Position numbers and translations under genes: made by a program. The notes beneath the pieces were generated by a model. It was given only the letters and a program-made list of their open reading frames with translations. It searched no databases and was not told where the DNA came from. Below, one piece after another: positions 37,393 to 45,897 of a stretch of 64,000 bases of DNA. Numbering within the stretch: position 1 is the stretch's first letter; the number at the start of each line of letters is the position of its first letter. The DNA lies in the NCBI RefSeq assembly GCF_014201875.1, contig NZ_JACHFL010000004.1, positions 1 through 64,000 on the forward strand. The letters run 5' to 3'. Origin of the DNA: Deinococcus humi (GTDB lineage: Bacteria; Deinococcota; Deinococci; Deinococcales; Deinococcaceae).

Positions 37393-37423
37393 CTGGACTG
37401 ACACACGGACGTTGTCAGTCCAG
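37393..37423 (+). terminator. Hairpin after the GH42 gene
   Basis: A perfect 11-bp stem (CTGGACTGACA/TGTCAGTCCAG) with a 9-nt loop, 48 bases after the GH42 stop. It lacks a T-tract. The rest of the spacer up to 37681 holds no recognised gene. Confidence 0.65.
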
Positions 37424-37681
37424 AGAGGTCTGAACGCCTCTCCCCCACCAATGGCATCTCCTGGATTGACCACCCGAGCCCGGTGTTCTCCCGGCGTCAA
37501 AGGGAACGCGGATATTCGCTCGCCGACTCTCATCCATCTGCCGAAAGGTCACAGAAAGCTGTTGGCGTAGGGTGACGCGGTGCCCAGTGCTCACAAGTCC
37601 CCGGGTTCCGGTTGCCCTGGCGGTGATCGGCAGCGCGGTGCAATTGGGCCACCGGGAAGAGGGCGGGGTCCCCGGCGGTTT

Positions 37682-37813
37682 CTAGAGCAGGTCCGCGTGA
37701 GGACGGGGGTAGCGGTCCACCGGCTGTAGCGGTCCGTTTACGAACAGGGGGCCGTGCTCAATCTCTTTTTTCAGGAACATCCCGACACTAAGGCCGCCAG
37801 ACCATTCTTCCAT
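37682..37813 (-). CDS. Small hypothetical protein downstream of kinase
   Basis: A 43-residue frame (MEEWSGGLSVGMFLKKEIEH at the start, ending in RPHADLL), 70 bases after the minus-strand kinase. It has only a weak purine-rich ribosome site. It may be a small co-transcribed protein or chance. Confidence 0.3.
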   Translation of the reverse strand: MEEWSGGLSVGMFLKKEIEHGPLFVNGPLQPVDRYPRPHADLL

Positions 37814-37883
37814 GAAGCGCTCTTTGCTTAAGGACAGTCGAGGACGAAGGGCCGACATGACGCCCTTGCTCCTGGCGGGAGTT

Positions 37884-40724
37884 CTATACCGGGCCCTCTT
37901 TGGGGAGCGTGAAGCCGAAGGTGGCGCCCCCACCCAACTGGCCCTCGGCGAAGACCTGGCCCCCGTGTTTGAGGATCAGGCGGCGAACAGTGGCCAGCCC
38001 CACCCCTGTTCCATTCACTTCGTCAGCCCGGTGCAGCCGCTGGAACAGGTTGAACAAGCGGTCCTGATAGCGCGGATCGAAGCCCAGGCCGTTGTCCTTT
38101 ACGCAGACCCTCCAGGCCCCGCCCTGGTCGTCTGCCCAGATCCGGATGCTGGCCGGATCCCGGGTGCGGGTAAACTTCAGCGCATTCTCAGTCAGCTGGG
38201 TGAGCACCTGGCCCAAAGCACCTCGGTCCCCCCAGACACGGGGGAGGTCTGCCACTTCCCACGCGACGTTCCGGGTCAGCAGATCGGGGAGCAGCGTGGT
38301 CTGGATCTCTGACATAAGGGCGTTCAGGTCGACCACACCTGGCTGCAGGGTCTGTTGGGCCGCGTGCGACAGGTCTAGCAGGCCATCGATCAGGGTGTTC
38401 ATCTGCTTCCCAGACTGTTCAACGATATCGAGGTAACGTGCGCTGCGTTCGTCGAGCCTGCCGTCCAGAGTCTTCCGCGCCAGCTCCAGGAAGCCGATGA
38501 TGTGCCGAACTGGGGCCCGCAGGTCGTGCGATACCGAATACGAAAACGCCTGCAATTCCGCAGTCGAGTCCGCAAGCTCCCGTGTGCGGACGTCGAGCGC
38601 GTCCCGCTGGGCGGTCACCATCCGGGTCTGCCGTGCCCGGTCAAGGGCCAGGTCCAGGCTGCGCCCAACCGCGCGGAAGATCCCTTTGCTCCGGTCATCC
38701 CAGAGCGCCGAGGCCTGGGATCCGATCATCAGGACGCTCTCCAAACGTTCATTCACGAAGTATGGGTAGCCGCCGACCGCTTGATAGATCCCAGACTCCT
38801 GGATCAGCAGTCCGGTGTCGCGCCAGTGGTCGATATACGTGGCCGTGTTCTGCTGAAGCCCCAGGGCAATGCTGGAGTGCTGCAGGGGAAAGCCCCGGAG
38901 CAAGTGCGGCAGCAGGGTGGGATCGGCCGAAGGGCTCCAGGCAGTGGCGCTGAACAGGTCGCCATCCCGCTCAAAGTAAGCGGCCTCCACAGCACAGGTC
39001 TCATGAAGCAACGTGATCGCCTGCTCGACCAACGCCTGAACATCGGTCTCGCTGCCGACCAGCTCGGCGAAACGCGTAAAAGCTTCCAGGGCGGTGCGCT
39101 CCTCGTCCAACCGGCGGATCTTGGCAACGCGGTCCAGAGCCAGTTCGAGATTCTGGACCACTGTCTCGAGCACCACGCGGTCCACACTCGACCAGGTGCT
39201 CTGATCGAACAGCACGAATGCCAGCACCCCAATCAGCGTCCCTTCCATCCGCAGCGGTAGGGTGGCGGTCGCACTGATGTGTTCCACGACTGAAGCCAGC
39301 TGACCGCTGTCCAGATCGGAGACGTCCTGGAAATATGGTTGCCCCGTCGTCCAGGGGATCAGCAGGCTGTGGGTCTCCAGGTACGGCAGGCCCGCGTCGA
39401 CCGCCGCCTGCAACTGGGCCGAACGCACACTGCCGTGCTGCAGCTGGCTGCACCAGCGTTCGCCCTCGAGAGTGAAATACATCGCTGAGCCGTCTGAGAG
39501 CAGCGATATCGCCACCTCCTGGGCGCGCCGGATGAGCACAAGTGGGTCGGTGGTGAAGGTCAGGTGCCGTGTGAGCTCCGCAAAGGCTGCCAGGGCGCGG
39601 GTGTGGGCCAGTAACTCGGCGTTGCGAAGCGCCAGTTGACGGGCCGTCTGGGTGCGTTCCAGCGCCAGGGTCAGGCTCCGCCCGACCGAACGCAACAAGG
39701 CCTGTTGCGCTTCGGTCCAGCGGTGGGCGATCGGGAGAACCACGGTGAACAGCGAGTGCAGTTCACCGTTCACCAGCAGGGGATAAGCAGCGCTCGCTGC
39801 AAACCCTTCGCTGGTGTCCATACCCCCTACCTGGACGTCCCAGGCGTTGGTGAACACAGGCTGCCGGGTCTGGGACACCTCTAGGAACAACGGGGACTCC
39901 ACCGGAAGGCCGGCCGTAATGACCGCGACCTGCTCGGGTCCCAGGTTGTCACTCCAGACCCTTGCCTTCCAAAGGTTTCCCTCCTCCTCGTAGTAACAGA
40001 TGCTCGCCCCTGGGAAGCAGCCCTGCAGCACGGTGATCACCTGCCCAGCCAGCACCGCGAGGTCAGTTTCACTGCCCACCGCCTCGGTAAATGCCACGAA
40101 GGCGGCCTGGGCGGCCCGTTCTTCCTCAAGGTGCCGGGTCTGTTCCTCCAACTGCCGGGTGCGCTCCTGAACCCGGGCCTCCAGCATTCTGGTCGCCTCC
40201 GCGCGCCCAAGCGCGATGGCGCACTGCGCTGACAGCGTCTTCAGGAAACGCCGTTCCTCGGGTGGGAAGTGATGCGGTTCCGTGAAGTCGAGCACGATGA
40301 CGCCCAGAGGACGGTCGTCCAGGAACATCGGAAGCGTCGCATTGGCAACCGCGGCCAGTCCCCCGGTGCGACTTTCGAGGTCCGGATAGGCTTCCTTCAG
40401 CGCGCCCGCGTACTCGAAGTACAATGCCTCGCGCATGCGCAGAATGTCGGCAATCAGGACGTGGCCCTGAACCGAGCTTTCCTGCCAGACCGTCGGAGTT
40501 TCTGCTTCGTAGCCCTGACTTCCCGCAATCGTCATCTGCTGATCAGCCTGGTCGACCAGCAACACGATCCCGGCAACGGCTCCGAGGACTTCCACAGCCG
40601 GGGTGAGCACAAGCTCAATGACCTCCCGCTCCGTACTGGTTGCAGCGAGTGCTTCAGTGATCTGCTGAAGGTGGTCTGCCAGTGAAGCAAAGGGCTCCAG
40701 ATTGGAGCCGGGCAGAGAAGTCAT
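37884..40724 (-). CDS. Four-GAF sensor histidine kinase
   Basis: 946 residues from ATG 40722-40724 (the frame is open upstream but not protein-like). Four GAF domains lie at about 15-170, 195-365, 375-530 and 535-690. They are separated by short coiled coils (RTRQLEEQTRHLEEERAAQA), and the second and fourth share the entry AVGSETD/LVGSETD, pointing to internal duplication. HisKA follows with SHDLRAPVRHI (His733), then HATPase_c with [29 protein letters not shown] and GTGVGLATVRRL. There is no membrane segment. No response regulator is nearby. It is a soluble orphan sensor, possibly of redox or light signals if a GAF binds a chromophore; no such residue is assigned. Confidence 0.92.
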   Translation of the reverse strand: MTSLPGSNLEPFASLADHLQQITEALAATSTEREVIELVLTPAVEVLGAVAGIVLLVDQADQQMTIAGSQGYEAETPTVWQESSVQGHVLIADILRMREALYFEYAGALKEAYPDLESRTGGLAAVANATLPMFLDDRPLGVIVLDFTEPHHFPPEERRFLKTLSAQCAIALGRAEATRMLEARVQERTRQLEEQTRHLEEERAAQAAFVAFTEAVGSETDLAVLAGQVITVLQGCFPGASICYYEEEGNLWKARVWSDNLGPEQVAVITAGLPVESPLFLEVSQTRQPVFTNAWDVQVGGMDTSEGFAASAAYPLLVNGELHSLFTVVLPIAHRWTEAQQALLRSVGRSLTLALERTQTARQLALRNAELLAHTRALAAFAELTRHLTFTTDPLVLIRRAQEVAISLLSDGSAMYFTLEGERWCSQLQHGSVRSAQLQAAVDAGLPYLETHSLLIPWTTGQPYFQDVSDLDSGQLASVVEHISATATLPLRMEGTLIGVLAFVLFDQSTWSSVDRVVLETVVQNLELALDRVAKIRRLDEERTALEAFTRFAELVGSETDVQALVEQAITLLHETCAVEAAYFERDGDLFSATAWSPSADPTLLPHLLRGFPLQHSSIALGLQQNTATYIDHWRDTGLLIQESGIYQAVGGYPYFVNERLESVLMIGSQASALWDDRSKGIFRAVGRSLDLALDRARQTRMVTAQRDALDVRTRELADSTAELQAFSYSVSHDLRAPVRHIIGFLELARKTLDGRLDERSARYLDIVEQSGKQMNTLIDGLLDLSHAAQQTLQPGVVDLNALMSEIQTTLLPDLLTRNVAWEVADLPRVWGDRGALGQVLTQLTENALKFTRTRDPASIRIWADDQGGAWRVCVKDNGLGFDPRYQDRLFNLFQRLHRADEVNGTGVGLATVRRLILKHGGQVFAEGQLGGGATFGFTLPKEGPV

Positions 40725-40856
40725 ACCACAACATAACGCCTGTGGGCCGTGGCGAGTGGCTTTGGCCCGGTGACGCGGTGCTGAGCAGTTATTCCCTCCG
40801 CAGGGTTCTGGCCAGTGAAAAGTGCCTCTCCCTGACCAGGTCAAGCCAACACAACT

Positions 40857-40894
40857 GCAGGGATGATCGAAAGATCACGCCATCCCTGCTTTTT
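40857..40894 (+). terminator. Intrinsic terminator, + orientation
   Basis: The arms GCAGGGATGATC and GATCACGCCATCCCTGC (with a small bulge) close over a GAAA loop and are followed by TTTTT. It points along the + strand although flanking genes are on the minus strand, so it may block antisense transcription or end an unseen short transcript. Confidence 0.55.
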
Positions 40895-40928
40895 GCCCTC
40901 ACCTGAGAGCGACAAATGAACAGAGTCC

Positions 40929-41099
40929 TCAGGATTTCTTCTTGTTCCCGTCGTTGCCCCCGCCGCTCTCACTGCCGTTGCGGCGGCCATCTCCGTTCTT
41001 CTCATCGGCACTGGGCTTGTTGCCCCCCGGGTCACGCTTGCCCTGGCCCTTGCCGTCGTTCGAGTTGCTGTGATCCTGCGGATTGGTGTTGCGGGTCAT
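40929..41099 (-). CDS. 56-residue disordered, Gly/Asn/Lys-rich protein
   Basis: An ATG (41097-41099) opens a frame of 56 codons with almost no hydrophobic residues: MTRNTNPQDHSNSNDGKGQG at the start and GGGNDGNKKKS at the end. Such extremely hydrophilic, glycine-rich small proteins resemble stress-associated hydrophilins or KGG-type proteins, which may protect macromolecules on drying. That role is only an analogy. It is monocistronic, between a kinase and a lipoprotein gene. Confidence 0.6.
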   Translation of the reverse strand: MTRNTNPQDHSNSNDGKGQGKRDPGGNKPSADEKNGDGRRNGSESGGGNDGNKKKS

Positions 41100-41489
41100 G
41101 CTTCAGGTTGAGCGCTCAGAGCTTTCAGCGGGTGAGAGTACAATCAAGACGCGTCTTTCAGGGGTTAGGTTTCGGAATTCATCTGTCCTCAACCACTTGT
41201 AACTTTTCCCGAGATTCCAGTGATTTTGGAAAATTCTCGGCAGGAATCCAGCAGGCAATTATGCGTCTCCGTTCTCCAGCCCTTAACGCTCAAGGATAAG
41301 GAACTTGACACATCTGCTTCTAAAGATCGTCCCTGGCTGCATTTCCCAGCATGGAGCTGACCTCTCAAGACACCCTGATGCGGAGTTGAGAGGTGACGAA
41401 CCCTGAACGGAGCACTGTGGGGCAACGGCGCCCCCGAATGCCGACGGGGACCATCCCCATGCCATCCTTCGTCTGGCAGGCTGCGTCTC
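41100..41489. other. Intergenic stretch with inverted repeat
   Basis: No gene is recognised. A perfect 9-bp inverted repeat (ACCTCTCAA/TTGAGAGGT, 17-nt loop) is at 41360-41394. Promoters of the small protein and the lipoprotein must lie here. Confidence 0.4.
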
Positions 41490-42086
41490 ATGACCTCTTT
41501 CCGGTGGCTAATCCTGCTGTGCGTCCTCAGTGCCTGCCGGCAGGAAACTGGCGAATCCCCGCCGCCCATGGTTCCCGACTTACGTGCCATCGAGGGCCGG
41601 GCCGAAGTGGCGGACGTTGCCCCGGATTGGGTTGGTTACGGCGCGATTGAAGGGTTGCCGGAGACGCTCGCCCCGGTCCAGGCAGACGGAACATTTTCCC
41701 TCCCGCTGCCGGACATCGTCTCGACCGAATCCATGACGTGGACCAACCCGCAGTGTGACGGAGTGGTGGACGTGAGCAACCCGGGGGCGCAGTTTCGCGA
41801 AATCATTCAGCTCCAGGCCAGGACCGGTGGGCGATTGACAAACGTCTCCGCGAGCACCATCTCATCAGTGGACTCCACCGTTTACGTTTACGTCTTCGCC
41901 ACGGAAGCCACCCGCATTGTCGGCCGTCAGGTTTGCGCACGGCAAGACGTTGTGACGTACAACATGAGGATCGCGAAAGGCTGGAACTTAAAAAGATGGA
42001 CGCTGTCAAGGTCAGGCGCCGGACTTAACGAGCGTCACGAGGTAGTGGCTCCTGTGCCTCTGGTTTGGACGGTGCCCAAGAGATGA
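41490..42086 (+). CDS. Hypothetical lipoprotein
   Basis: 198 residues with a lipoprotein signal peptide ending LCVLSAC. The mature protein is beta-rich (WVGYGAIEGLPETLAPVQAD, STVYVYVFATEATRIVG) with two further cysteines (NPQCDG, QVCARQD) that may form a disulfide. No family recognised. The genes around it share no visible function with it. Confidence 0.7.
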   Translation: MTSFRWLILLCVLSACRQETGESPPPMVPDLRAIEGRAEVADVAPDWVGYGAIEGLPETLAPVQADGTFSLPLPDIVSTESMTWTNPQCDGVVDVSNPGAQFREIIQLQARTGGRLTNVSASTISSVDSTVYVYVFATEATRIVGRQVCARQDVVTYNMRIAKGWNLKRWTLSRSGAGLNERHEVVAPVPLVWTVPKR

Positions 42087-42281
42087 AAGGGGGTGAGCCC
42101 TTCCCCGGATGTTTAGGGAAAAACCCGGCGGACCTGTGGGCGATCTCTGGGTGGAACAGCCGGAGACGGTGGCGTCCACCACAGCGCCGGACACAACAAG
42201 TTTAGGGACACCAGCAGGAGGGCCCTGGTTGACTTCCAGATCAATACCGATCTGACGGTCTTGAAGGCGTTCCTGGGACCT

Positions 42282-42698
42282 TCACAGACCAGGAATTTGC
42301 ATGGATCCCCCACCAGGTCTCCACACGAACATCCGCCACGCGAACGCCAGCGCCAGCGCCGTCAACACAAGTACAACCACCCACATCACGCCAGGAAACG
42401 CGCCGGCCCACGTCGCTCGCCCCAGGGATGCCCCCGCCGAAATGCAGCATAGAAAGTTGCCCAGGCCCAGTGGGCGTCCAGCGATCCCCCGCACGGTATT
42501 CCCCCGCCACCACCAGTTGATGACGCCCAGGCCGAGCAGCCCGCTCGCAGCGAGTTGTGTCAACGCCTCACCAGCCACTGACGGCGCGCCGATCCAGGCG
42601 GCCATCACATCTGCGGCGAACAGAAGGGGCAAGCCGAGCGCGAACAGCAGCGCGGCAGTTGCAGTCAGGAGCCAGCGTCCGGCAGCGTCGTGGGGCAT
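42282..42698 (-). CDS. Small four-helix membrane protein
   Basis: 138 residues from ATG 42696-42698 with AAGGTG upstream. Four hydrophobic segments are visible (LLTATAALLFALGLPLLFAA, LAASGLLGLGVINWWW, LGNFLCCISAGASL, GVMWVVVLVLTALALAFAW). No family named. It is divergent from the winged-helix regulator at 42729 with only 30 bases between the starts, so that regulator very probably controls it. Confidence 0.75.
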   Translation of the reverse strand: MPHDAAGRWLLTATAALLFALGLPLLFAADVMAAWIGAPSVAGEALTQLAASGLLGLGVINWWWRGNTVRGIAGRPLGLGNFLCCISAGASLGRATWAGAFPGVMWVVVLVLTALALAFAWRMFVWRPGGGSMQIPGL

Positions 42699-42728
42699 GG
42701 CGACACCTTGGCGTACCCTCAACTTGCC

Positions 42729-43415
42729 ATGCAAGACAAATCGGAAAGTAGACCGTACCGGGTTGAAAATCTCCTTCAGGCCCAATTCCTGATGGACCGC
42801 GCCTGGCTCCGCTTGCTCAACGCCTTCACCCCAGAAGCGCGCGGCATTGCCGAGGCGGCCCGCACGCTCGGCGTCACGACCGAATGGCTGTTCAGGCGGG
42901 TCCGGCGACTGGAGCGCGCCGAGCTGCTCACCGTGCAGGACTGCCGACCGCGGGCAGGCCGCGCAGTGCGGCTGTACCGCGCGGTCTCCCCTGCCTTCTT
43001 CGTGCCGTTCTCGCTCGTGCCGCCCGAGACGGTGGGGCGGCACAGTCGCGCGCAGCACCTCGACTTGTTCGAAACGGCGATCGGGCGGGCGTTTCTTCGC
43101 GCACCGTTTGACGAGCACGGCTGGGGCTTCCTCACCGCCCGCGCGTCAAGCGGAGATGTGTATTTCCGGATCATGCGCGAGGATGGGCTGCTGTGGGCGG
43201 ACCTGGGAGAGGCGGCGCCGGTCATGGTCAGTGGCTGGCACCTGCTCAAGCTCACGCCGCGCGACGCCCGTGAGCTTCAGGGGGAACTGCGCGCGCTGCA
43301 TGAGCGGTACGCACGTCGCGCGGGCGAAGAACCGTTCCTGCTCGGCATCTTCCTGGCGGACACCTCGAACGTTCCCGGGCTCGAATACGCGCGCGGCGAC
43401 AACGGCGATGCCTGA
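42729..43415 (+). CDS. Winged-helix (ArsR-like) transcriptional regulator
   Basis: 228 residues from ATG 42729. The N-terminal part reads as a helix-turn-helix (IAEAARTLGVTTEWLFRRVR, RLERAELLTVQ) followed by a wing and a long C-terminal domain with Trp-rich text (YFRIMREDGLLWADLG). It fits the ArsR-like/DUF regulators that sense stress or metals, though no metal-binding Cys/His cluster is seen. It may be leaderless. It probably controls the divergent membrane protein. Confidence 0.75.
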   Translation: MQDKSESRPYRVENLLQAQFLMDRAWLRLLNAFTPEARGIAEAARTLGVTTEWLFRRVRRLERAELLTVQDCRPRAGRAVRLYRAVSPAFFVPFSLVPPETVGRHSRAQHLDLFETAIGRAFLRAPFDEHGWGFLTARASSGDVYFRIMREDGLLWADLGEAAPVMVSGWHLLKLTPRDARELQGELRALHERYARRAGEEPFLLGIFLADTSNVPGLEYARGDNGDA

Positions 43416-43518
43416 GGCTCGCTTCCATGTCAAAGACAGCAGTGTCGGTTGGGTCACCCTGATCTGACCTAAAGGACGCACTGGGCGCTCGGACCCACTA
43501 CCTGGACGCCTGCGCAGT

Positions 43519-44700
43519 TCAGGACCGTTGATCCGCTGCGGGTCTGGCCTCACCTGTGCCTGCCTTGACGATCCGGGCGTACGCCTCAGGATCGGTGGCC
43601 CCTTCGGTAGAGATGACCAGGACCGTGCTTGCAGGCGTAATGGCCAGGCGGGCACGGTTGGCCTCAGTGTCGTCGCCCACGCACACTGCAAGCAGGCCGC
43701 CGGCGCCAGCCGCTCCGCTTTCGCCGGAGACCACCCCATCCCGCGCCAGCAATCGCATGGCGTCCTCAGCCTGCGCGTCGGAGATGGCGACGGACGCACT
43801 CAATCCTCCCTGGAGGGAGGGCCACGCGAGGGGCGATGTGTTGCCGCAGTTCAGGCCGGCCATGATGGACGCGTGCGGGCCAGGTACTTCCGTCAGTTCT
43901 CCAGCTTCCAGGGAACGCAGCACGCAGGCCGCGCGGATGGGTTCCACGCCCACCACCTGCGTCGCCCGGGCGGGGGCGCGGTAATGCTGCACGGCGGCCA
44001 TCGCCAGCGAGCCCACCCCCATCTGAGCGGCCACCACGTCCGGCTGCTGGCCACCCTGATCAGCCAGTTGCTGGTCGATTTCCCGAAAAATCGTCCCGTA
44101 CCCCTCGACCACCCAGCCCGGAACCCGGGTGTAACCGTCCCAGGCAGTGTCACTGATGACCAGGTGCCGGTGATCAGCCCGTCTGGCGGCCGCAGCCACC
44201 GCGTCATCGTAGGTGCCGTGGACGACGTCGACCTTCGCGCCCTCGGCTTCGATCGCCTGAATGCGGACAGGGACCATGTCCTCTGGCACCAAGACGTGCG
44301 CTTCCAGGGCCAGCCAGCGCGCCATGCGGGCCACTGCGCGGCCATGGTTGCCGTCGGTTGCGGTGACCAGCGTCAGAGGGAGATGGGGTTGAAGCTGAAG
44401 TGCCAGTTCCTCCAGGGTCGTCCACGGCGCAAAAGGCCCGTACCGGGTTTCCAGTTCGCGATAGACCGCCCAGGACGCTCCGAGAATCTTGTACGCCGGC
44501 AAGCCCAGCCGGTCCGCTTCATTCTTGACCCAGGCGTCGCGCACGCCCAGGGCGGCCGCGAGGTGAGGCGCGTAGACGAGAGGGGTGGGGGCGTAACCCG
44601 GCAGCCGCCTGTGGAAGGTCAGAAGAGCCGGGTCCGGCACGGTGTTCACCGTCATGGGGCGGCCTGGCTTGAAGTACGTGCGTGGACGATCTGTGGTCAT
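43519..44700 (-). CDS. dpaL: Diaminopropionate ammonia-lyase
   Basis: 393 residues, a fold-type II PLP enzyme. The Schiff-base Lys is in GLPAYKILGAS. The phosphate and substrate loops are ATDGNHGRAVA, SDTAWDGYTRVPGWVVEGYG (a hallmark of diaminopropionate ammonia-lyase), GLNCGNTSPLAW and SGESGAAGAG. It converts 2,3-diaminopropionate to pyruvate and ammonia. ATG 44698-44700 has AGGAG upstream. It is 14 bases after the M20 peptidase gene and forms an operon with it. Together they suggest use of an acylated or peptide-bound diaminopropionate. Confidence 0.9.
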   Translation of the reverse strand: MTTDRPRTYFKPGRPMTVNTVPDPALLTFHRRLPGYAPTPLVYAPHLAAALGVRDAWVKNEADRLGLPAYKILGASWAVYRELETRYGPFAPWTTLEELALQLQPHLPLTLVTATDGNHGRAVARMARWLALEAHVLVPEDMVPVRIQAIEAEGAKVDVVHGTYDDAVAAAARRADHRHLVISDTAWDGYTRVPGWVVEGYGTIFREIDQQLADQGGQQPDVVAAQMGVGSLAMAAVQHYRAPARATQVVGVEPIRAACVLRSLEAGELTEVPGPHASIMAGLNCGNTSPLAWPSLQGGLSASVAISDAQAEDAMRLLARDGVVSGESGAAGAGGLLAVCVGDDTEANRARLAITPASTVLVISTEGATDPEAYARIVKAGTGEARPAADQRS

Positions 44701-44714
44701 GGTGTGGACTCCTG

Positions 44715-45848
44715 TCAGGCGCAGAATGCACGGAGGGTGGCGGTGAGGATCTGCCGGCACTGCTGGAGGGATTCAAGGTCAACCCACTCCTCGGTGGCAT
44801 GGGCACCGGCGCCGCGAGGACCGAACACGACCGTGGGAATGCCAGCCGCGGCCAGAAACGCCGAGTCCATCCAGAAGGTCTGGCCAATCACCGCAGGTGA
44901 AGTGCCGAGTACGGCCGTCGCCGCGGCCTGAAGGGTCTGAACGATTGGGGCGTCCTGCGCGATGCCGAAAGGATCACGGGCCAGGGTGAGATGATGTTCG
45001 GCGCGGAAGGTCGGGTCAGCGGCCAGGGCCACGATCAGCGCGTCGATCTCCTGCATGGTTGCTTCGGGGGTCTCGCCAGGAAGGGTACGACGTTCCACTT
45101 GCAGGGTGCAGCGTTCGGGGTAGCTCGAAAGCTCCTGGCCGCCGCTGATCAGCGAGGCGTGCAGGCTGCCGTGGCCGAGCAGGGGATGGGGCTGGCGGGT
45201 GGTGAGTTCCTGGGCCAGCGCTTCCAGTTGCCCGAGAACCCGGCCCATGTGCGCGATGGCGTCCACACCCAGGTCGGGCCGGGATCCGTGGGCCGCTCGG
45301 CCATGGGTGGTGATCTCATGCCAGGTAAAGCCTTTGTGTGCGACAGACACGCACAGCTCGGTCGGCTCGGTCACGATCGCAGCGTCGGCGGTGACGCGCC
45401 TTAGCACCGACTGCATGCCGAGGCTGGCGTGCTCTTCATCGGCGACAGCCGTCAGGATGACGTCCCCACGGAGACCAGCCGCTTTTGCGTCCAGGAGAGC
45501 CATGAGGCACGCGGCCAGACCGCTTTTCATGTCGTAAGTTCCGCGTCCATACATGCGCCCGCTCCGCACAACCGGTTCAAAAGGGGCTGGCATCCCTTCA
45601 GTTCCGACAGTGTCGAGGTGGGCATTGAGGATCAGCGAGCGTCCACCTCCTGTGCCTTTCACAGTGGCTATCACGCTTAAGCGGCCAGGCGACGCCTCGT
45701 CGAGTTCGGCCCCAATGTCGTGCGCGGCGAGCCAGTCGGCGACGAAGTGGGCAATGGCCCTCTCCCCAGCGCTGCCGGGCACCAGGGCCGGATTGGTGGA
45801 GTCCAGGCGGACGAGGGCCGCGAGCAGATCATTCAGCGTCTCAGGCAC
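44715..45848 (-). CDS. M20 family metallopeptidase (ArgE/DapE-type deacylase)
   Basis: 377 residues. M20 metal ligands and catalytic residues are visible: His and Asp in LNAHLDTVG, bridging Asp in GRGTYDMKSG, the catalytic and metal Glu pair in VADEEHAS, and a further Glu in VTEPTEL. A dimerisation lid domain lies in the middle. Enzymes of this type remove acyl groups or amino acids from N-acyl amino acids or dipeptides. Context with diaminopropionate ammonia-lyase suggests that it frees diaminopropionate (inference). The start is GTG 45846-45848 with no ribosome site, but TAATATAT lies just upstream, so the mRNA may be leaderless. Confidence 0.9.
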   Translation of the reverse strand: MPETLNDLLAALVRLDSTNPALVPGSAGERAIAHFVADWLAAHDIGAELDEASPGRLSVIATVKGTGGGRSLILNAHLDTVGTEGMPAPFEPVVRSGRMYGRGTYDMKSGLAACLMALLDAKAAGLRGDVILTAVADEEHASLGMQSVLRRVTADAAIVTEPTELCVSVAHKGFTWHEITTHGRAAHGSRPDLGVDAIAHMGRVLGQLEALAQELTTRQPHPLLGHGSLHASLISGGQELSSYPERCTLQVERRTLPGETPEATMQEIDALIVALAADPTFRAEHHLTLARDPFGIAQDAPIVQTLQAAATAVLGTSPAVIGQTFWMDSAFLAAAGIPTVVFGPRGAGAHATEEWVDLESLQQCRQILTATLRAFCA

Positions 45849-45850
45849 AG

Positions 45851-45874
45851 TGATATATTACATGACACATATCA
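45851..45874. promoter_or_regulatory. Likely GntR operator between M20 and GntR genes
   Basis: A 24-base dyad with TGATAT and ATATCA ends (9 of 12 pairs match) spans the short gap between divergent starts. Binding here would cover the promoters of both the M20-dpaL operon and the GntR gene. Confidence 0.5.
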
Positions 45875-45897
45875 GACAGTTAGAATGGCTAACCAGG

